64,000 nucleotides of DNA from Pseudomonadales bacterium (GTDB lineage: Bacteria; Pseudomonadota; Gammaproteobacteria; Pseudomonadales; Ketobacteraceae): NCBI GenBank assembly GCA_002701845.1, contig NZXG01000056.1, positions 1-64,000 of the forward strand, read 5' to 3'. Positions 59,940-64,000 of this stretch are shown here, piece by piece (the stretch's first letter is position 1; every line of letters begins with the position of its first letter). The translations under genes were made by a program, and so were the position numbers. The notes under the pieces were generated by a model. It was not told the origin of the DNA. It ran no database searches and saw nothing but the letters and a program-made list of their open reading frames with translations.

Positions 59940-61574
59940 ATGGACGTGCAGGCAGTCGCCACTCAACCGTTTTCCGGGCAGAAGCCCGGGACCTCGGGAT
60001 TACGCAAGAAAGTTGATGTTTTTCAACAGCCGCATTACCTCGCCAATTTCGTGCAGGCCATCGTCAATGCCCTCCCCGCCGGGCAGCGGCGGCGACTGGT
60101 GGTGGGTGGCGACGGTCGTTATTTCAATGATCAGGCCATCCAGCTTATTCTGGAGATCTTGGTCGCCAATGGCATTGCTGAGGTGCTGGTGGGAGCGGAT
60201 GGCTTGCTGTCCACTCCGGCGGTATCGAATCTGATCCGTCAGTCCAAAGCCGATGGCGGTATCGTGCTTTCGGCCAGCCACAATCCCGGCGGGCCGGGTA
60301 AGGACTTTGGTATCAAGTTCAATAACGCCAGTGGCAGCCCGGCGCCGGAGTCGGTGACCGATGCCATATACCACCAGACTCAGTCCATTACGGAGTACCG
60401 CAGAGTGGAGTTGCCGGCGGTTAAACTGGCGGTGGGCAGCCAATACCGGTTTCTGGAAACCACCATCAAGGTGGTGGACAGCGTGGCGGACTATGCGGCA
60501 CTGATGCAGCAACTGTTCGATTTTGACCGCATAAAGTCGGCTATCGCCGGCGGCTCCCTGGATCTGTGTTTTGATGCCATGCACGCGGTGACCGGGCCCT
60601 ATGCCCGGCGGATCTTCGGCGATTTGCTGGGGGTGGATCCGGTCCAACTGCGTAATTGCACCGCCCTGGCGGATTTCGGCGGCGGCCACCCGGACCCCAA
60701 CCGGGTATATGCCCGTGATCTTTACGAATTTATGATGACGGAGCAGGCGCCACCTTTGGGGGCGGCTTCGGACGGTGACGGTGATCGCAACATGATAGTG
60801 GGCCGGGGCGCGTTCGTCAGCCCCAGCGACAGTCTGGCGCTTATTGCCCAGCATCATACAAGCATTCCCCAGTTTGCCGCCGGACTCAAAGGAGTGGCCC
60901 GCTCCATGCCCACCAGCACGGCCCTGGATCGGGTGGCCCAGAGCCTGAATCTGCCCTGTTACGAAACCCCCACCGGTTGGAAGTTTTTTGGCAATTTGCT
61001 GGATGACGGCCTGGTGCGGCTTTGTGGCGAGGAAAGCTTTGGCACCAGTGGTGATCATGTGCGGGAAAAGGACGGCGTCTGGACCGTGTTGTGCTGGCTG
61101 AGTATTCTGGCGGACCGGCGGCAATCCGTGGCTGATTTGTTGCGGCAGCACTGGACTGAGTTCGGTCGCAGTTACTATTGCCGGCATGACTATGAGGGGC
61201 TGCCCCCGGATCAGGCCCAGGAGACGTTGGAACAGGTATTGTCGCAACGGGACAGCCTCATTGGCAGCCGTTGCGGGAGTATGACGGTGGCGGATGTGAA
61301 TGTCTTCTCGTACCAGGATCCGGTGGATGGCTCAGTGGCTGACAATCAGGGGGTGCGGGTGATTTTTGACGATGAATCCCGGGTGGTGTACCGGCTGTCC
61401 GGCACCGGCACCGACGCTGCCACGGTACGGGTGTATCTGGAACAGATCGAGCGCGAGAGCACTCGGCAGGGGCAGGATGCCATCGTCTATAACGAGGTGC
61501 TGGGACGCTTTGCCAACCATATCGCCGCCATTGAGGCGCGCACCGGTATGGCCGAACCGACGGTAAAGACGTGA
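59940..61574 (+). CDS. pgm: Alpha-D-phosphohexomutase (phosphoglucomutase)
   Basis: 544 residues from ATG 59940 (GAGG upstream); GTG 59913 possible. Pgm of the eukaryote/rhizobial type: GTSGLRKKVDVF, phosphoserine loop VLSASHNPGGPGKDFGIKFN, metal loop DGDGDRNM, sugar loop CGEESFGTSGDHVREKDG and phosphate-binding RLSGTGTDAATVRVYLE. Interconverts glucose 1- and 6-phosphate. Confidence 0.92.
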   Translation: MDVQAVATQPFSGQKPGTSGLRKKVDVFQQPHYLANFVQAIVNALPAGQRRRLVVGGDGRYFNDQAIQLILEILVANGIAEVLVGADGLLSTPAVSNLIRQSKADGGIVLSASHNPGGPGKDFGIKFNNASGSPAPESVTDAIYHQTQSITEYRRVELPAVKLAVGSQYRFLETTIKVVDSVADYAALMQQLFDFDRIKSAIAGGSLDLCFDAMHAVTGPYARRIFGDLLGVDPVQLRNCTALADFGGGHPDPNRVYARDLYEFMMTEQAPPLGAASDGDGDRNMIVGRGAFVSPSDSLALIAQHHTSIPQFAAGLKGVARSMPTSTALDRVAQSLNLPCYETPTGWKFFGNLLDDGLVRLCGEESFGTSGDHVREKDGVWTVLCWLSILADRRQSVADLLRQHWTEFGRSYYCRHDYEGLPPDQAQETLEQVLSQRDSLIGSRCGSMTVADVNVFSYQDPVDGSVADNQGVRVIFDDESRVVYRLSGTGTDAATVRVYLEQIERESTRQGQDAIVYNEVLGRFANHIAAIEARTGMAEPTVKT

Positions 61575-61648
61575 ACTGCGCCGCTTGACTGCATCAGGAT
61601 GTTTCCACACAATCCGCTTCATCTTGAATATTGGCGAATCTAGCGCAC

Positions 61649-61936
61649 ATGAAGACAACTGAATTGACAGGCAGGGCATTGGACTACGCGATGTACTGTC
61701 ACGCCTGTAAGGTCTCCGGTAAGGACCCATCCCAGGAGGAGTTTGAAGCCGGCTACCAGAACGGCCAGTTCCGGTTTCACCAGGACAAGGCCCTGTTCCT
61801 GGACCTGGTGGAGACCTATCGCATCAACACGCAGTATCTGGCGGAGGAGTGGCTGGCTTCCACCACCAGTGGATCGGCCTGGGGTGATACTCCGCTGATT
61901 GCCGCCTGTAGGCTGGTATTGGCGCTATCGCGCTAG
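61649..61936 (+). CDS. NinX-like (DUF2591) protein
   Basis: 95 residues from ATG 61649. MKTTELTGRALDYAMYCHACKVSG and the end AWGDTPLIAACRLVLALS match phage NinX/DUF2591 proteins (M--SELTG-ALDWAVA... G-TPLIAAMR). Usually found in lambdoid phages; here in the chromosome with no phage neighbours. Role unknown. Confidence 0.65.
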   Translation: MKTTELTGRALDYAMYCHACKVSGKDPSQEEFEAGYQNGQFRFHQDKALFLDLVETYRINTQYLAEEWLASTTSGSAWGDTPLIAACRLVLALSR

Positions 61937-62023
61937 TCGGCATCCCTGCAGGGGTATTGCTATACTCAGTGTGCCAGGACCCTATCCCGGGCCTGGTCAT
62001 TTGCAGATTAAGCGGGAAAATCA

Positions 62024-63064
62024 GTGAGCCAATCGGGACTGCGGGTTCAGTTATTGAAAAAACTTTGGGTGCATCTCACACCCAAAGAAACCTATGGGCT
62101 GTCCAGCCCGGATAAAATCCAGCGTAGCGGCCAGACCCTCGGCGAGGTGCGGCGGCGGGAGCTGACCCATATTCTCACTCTGGAACGTCAGCTGCACGAG
62201 CTGCGCCGGGGCCACGCCTCGCTGGATCCCTGCGGCAAGATTATCCGTTCCGCGGAAATCCGGGACATCCGTGAAGTCAAATTCGCATCCATCATCGAAA
62301 ACGCCGGCAGTCTGGAGGTAGAGCCCGAGGCTCTGCCGGATATCGCGCATATGCTGGAGACCGCAGCGGAGCTCGCCCGTTTCGATGGGCTGGAACGACT
62401 GCTGCGACTGCAAAAGCTCTATCTGCTGGCGGAGCGCATGATTCTGTCCCTGGAATTCTCCAGCATCGACAAAGCGGCACTGGATCGCCGCTGGCTGAAT
62501 CGCTGGCGTATCAATGCCTCCGAATCCTCTAACGGGGCGTTACAGCAACTCTGGGCCCGGGTCCTGGTGCATGAACTCATTCAGCCCGGCTCCACCAGCC
62601 TGCGCGGGCTGGAACACCTGTCCTGCTGCAGTCTGGAAGACGCCGAAATGTTAACCAGATTAGGCAGCTGGCTGTGTGGTGATTTCCTTTATCGCAGTGC
62701 CCTGCAGGCCGTGGCGGAGCCACACCATGTTGCTTGTTTTGAGCGCCTGGAGGAGCAATCCCTGATTCGGGGAGTGACCGGAAAGGTGTTGACAAAAACC
62801 CTTTATAGTCAAAAGGATAAGAGTTTCAGTTGTGTTCTGCCGGTGGCTGACAAGCGGCTCCAGATTGAGTCGTCCCAGGCGCGTACGGAGCTTCACGTGC
62901 CGGCTTACACGGTGACCCATCTGGGGCGGGAACTGGTAGCCCTGGTGCAAGTGACGGTGGACCCTCCATACCTGGATGCCCTGGTGCAGGATCTGCAGGC
63001 CCGGGGCCTCAATGTCAGTGTCGGTAACGCCGGTCATCAAGGGCCCCGTTCGCAATCCCTTTAA
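62024..63064 (+). CDS. TIGR03899/DUF2806-like protein
   Basis: 346 residues, GTG start. No signal or membrane. The block IDKAALDRRWLNRWRINASESSNGALQQLWARVLVHELIQPGSTSLRGLEHLSCCSLEDAEMLTRLG resembles DUF2806/TIGR03899 (LQ-LWARLLA-E---PGS-S-R-L--L--LS--DA--F). Possibly a phage-response or nucleic acid protein; unknown. Confidence 0.65.
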   Translation: MSQSGLRVQLLKKLWVHLTPKETYGLSSPDKIQRSGQTLGEVRRRELTHILTLERQLHELRRGHASLDPCGKIIRSAEIRDIREVKFASIIENAGSLEVEPEALPDIAHMLETAAELARFDGLERLLRLQKLYLLAERMILSLEFSSIDKAALDRRWLNRWRINASESSNGALQQLWARVLVHELIQPGSTSLRGLEHLSCCSLEDAEMLTRLGSWLCGDFLYRSALQAVAEPHHVACFERLEEQSLIRGVTGKVLTKTLYSQKDKSFSCVLPVADKRLQIESSQARTELHVPAYTVTHLGRELVALVQVTVDPPYLDALVQDLQARGLNVSVGNAGHQGPRSQSL

Positions 63065-63143
63065 TTCCTCGAAATCCCTGTGCTTTCTGCAAATGTTACT
63101 AAACTTAAGGGAAGTAACCGTTGTAGGATTTTGGGGTGGAGTT

Positions 63144-64000
63144 GTGGAAAAGCGCGAATTTCCGCGGGAAGGCGTCAATATTGAGGCGGTGATCAATAGC
63201 GGCAAAGGGGAGGGAAGCCTGTGTAAGATCCGTGATTACAGCCAGGAAGGCATGTTCATCGTCATGAATGACGGACGCTTCCTGAAATCACTGCGCACCC
63301 GGGTGATGAACCTGGACGCTTTGGTCACCATCACTTTCAAAACCCAGTCCCGCTACGTGGCGATCGACGGTATCGTTGTCCATCAACAGGATAACGGCCT
63401 GGGAATCCGTTTTGTCCACGCCAGCAAAAAGCATCTGCAGGAAATTGCCCAGGCCCATAGCGAGCGTCAGCAACAGAAACCCAGCCCCCAGGATCTGCGC
63501 GAAGAATTTGGCCGACAGCATCTTGCCGGCGCCAAAAAAAGCAGCCTGATGAATGGCCTCAACAAGCAACTTTCCGCCTTCGTCAATGAATATTTGCCGG
63601 AATTTTTGCCGGTTTTGGAGCAGGCCTTGCTGGACGAAGCCGAGGTGCAGGGGTCTGATGCCGCTCAGCAGGCGTATTTCGATACCCTCAATGGGCTGAA
63701 GCGGCTCGGTGATCGACTTGGGCAGCAAATGCTGGGCATTCTGAGCGCGGATGCAGTCGACGTGGCAAACGGCAAGTGGCCGGAAGCGCAACAGCATGAA
63801 TCTGCCAACAGTGGTGCCCTCAGCCTGGTGGAGAAAGAAGAATTTGAGGATTGGCTAGTGGTACGGGTTGCCACTTCCCGCACTGAACTGCAATTTCGTG
63901 AGGTCCTCATCGAGCTGCAACTGCGGTTGGACGTTGCGTTTGGCGCCGAATCGGCTGCCCGGGTTTACAATCCTTACGGACCATCGGCATTGTGCCAGGC
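63144..64000 (+). CDS. DUF1631 protein, 5' part (PilZ-like N-terminus)
   Basis: Runs off the window after 285 codons. GTG 63144 follows GGAG. The N-terminal 110 residues look PilZ-like: KREFPREGVNIEAVINSGKGEGSLCKIRDYSQEGMFIVM and VHQQDNGLGIRFVHAS (RxxxR and D/NxSxxG-like), so it may bind cyclic-di-GMP. The helical DUF1631 region then begins (LNKQLSAFVNEYLPEFLPVLEQALLDEAE). Function in pseudomonads unclear. Confidence 0.78.
   Translation, partial: MEKREFPREGVNIEAVINSGKGEGSLCKIRDYSQEGMFIVMNDGRFLKSLRTRVMNLDALVTITFKTQSRYVAIDGIVVHQQDNGLGIRFVHASKKHLQEIAQAHSERQQQKPSPQDLREEFGRQHLAGAKKSSLMNGLNKQLSAFVNEYLPEFLPVLEQALLDEAEVQGSDAAQQAYFDTLNGLKRLGDRLGQQMLGILSADAVDVANGKWPEAQQHESANSGALSLVEKEEFEDWLVVRVATSRTELQFREVLIELQLRLDVAFGAESAARVYNPYGPSALCQ

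Noticed and set aside
60000-61247. 415-codon minus-strand open frame
   Set aside because: Antisense to the well-supported phosphoglucomutase; no ribosome site or domain.

Overview
The window holds a stretch of gammaproteobacterial chromosome interrupted by one large integrated element. The flanks (about 1-8.7 kb and 55-64 kb) are GC-rich and carry ordinary housekeeping genes: a gacA/uvrY-uvrC-pgsA-tRNA-Gly-tRNA-Cys-tRNA-Leu cluster typical of Pseudomonadales/Alteromonadales-like lineages, a class III adenylate cyclase, a TauD/TfdA dioxygenase, ubiG, ppnN (LOG family), a phosphoglucomutase and the start of a DUF1631 gene. I cannot name the species.

From 8671 to 54994 lies an AT-richer element of about 46 kb. 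It sits in the 3' end of tRNA-Leu(UAA) and is bounded by an 18-bp direct repeat of the tRNA end. A tyrosine integrase is the first gene inside attL. Next comes a mobilisation block on the minus strand (about 11.5-20.5 kb): a MobF relaxase-helicase with an oriT-like palindrome cluster just upstream, a coupling-protein ATPase split into two overlapping genes, a 65-aa gene with a second copy of the P-loop motif, a cytosine methyltransferase whose DNA is fully overlapped by a second long reading frame, and three small membrane proteins. No T4SS channel genes are visible, so the element looks mobilisable rather than self-transmissible. A Rep-like gene with XRE regulator (20.5-22.5 kb), and a second full plasmid replicon (repA, parA, a small partner, iterons and a DnaA box at 49.3-52.1 kb), suggest an origin as an integrated plasmid.

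The cargo is rich in DNA repair and defence. It includes an SOS-controlled SRAP gene divergent from umuDC, a secreted YHYH-HNH nuclease, an acyltransferase-glycosyltransferase surface-modification pair, a DnaJ-RadC pair, an HTH-D12 adenine methyltransferase-McrB-McrC operon, a trypsin-like protease, an operon of serine recombinase, AIPR abortive-infection protein and PD-(D/E)XK-like protein, a 2002-aa RTX/VWD adhesin with a membrane partner, and, next to attR, a candidate AHH nuclease toxin with a DUF1629-like immunity partner.

The observations I consider most worth pursuing are the full-length double-coding methyltransferase locus, the split coupling protein with an internal Shine-Dalgarno and its P-loop mini-protein, the recombinase-AIPR-nuclease operon, two different 21-22-bp repeat arrays, twin near-identical promoters driving the surface-function operons, and a probable ATT start codon for uvrC.
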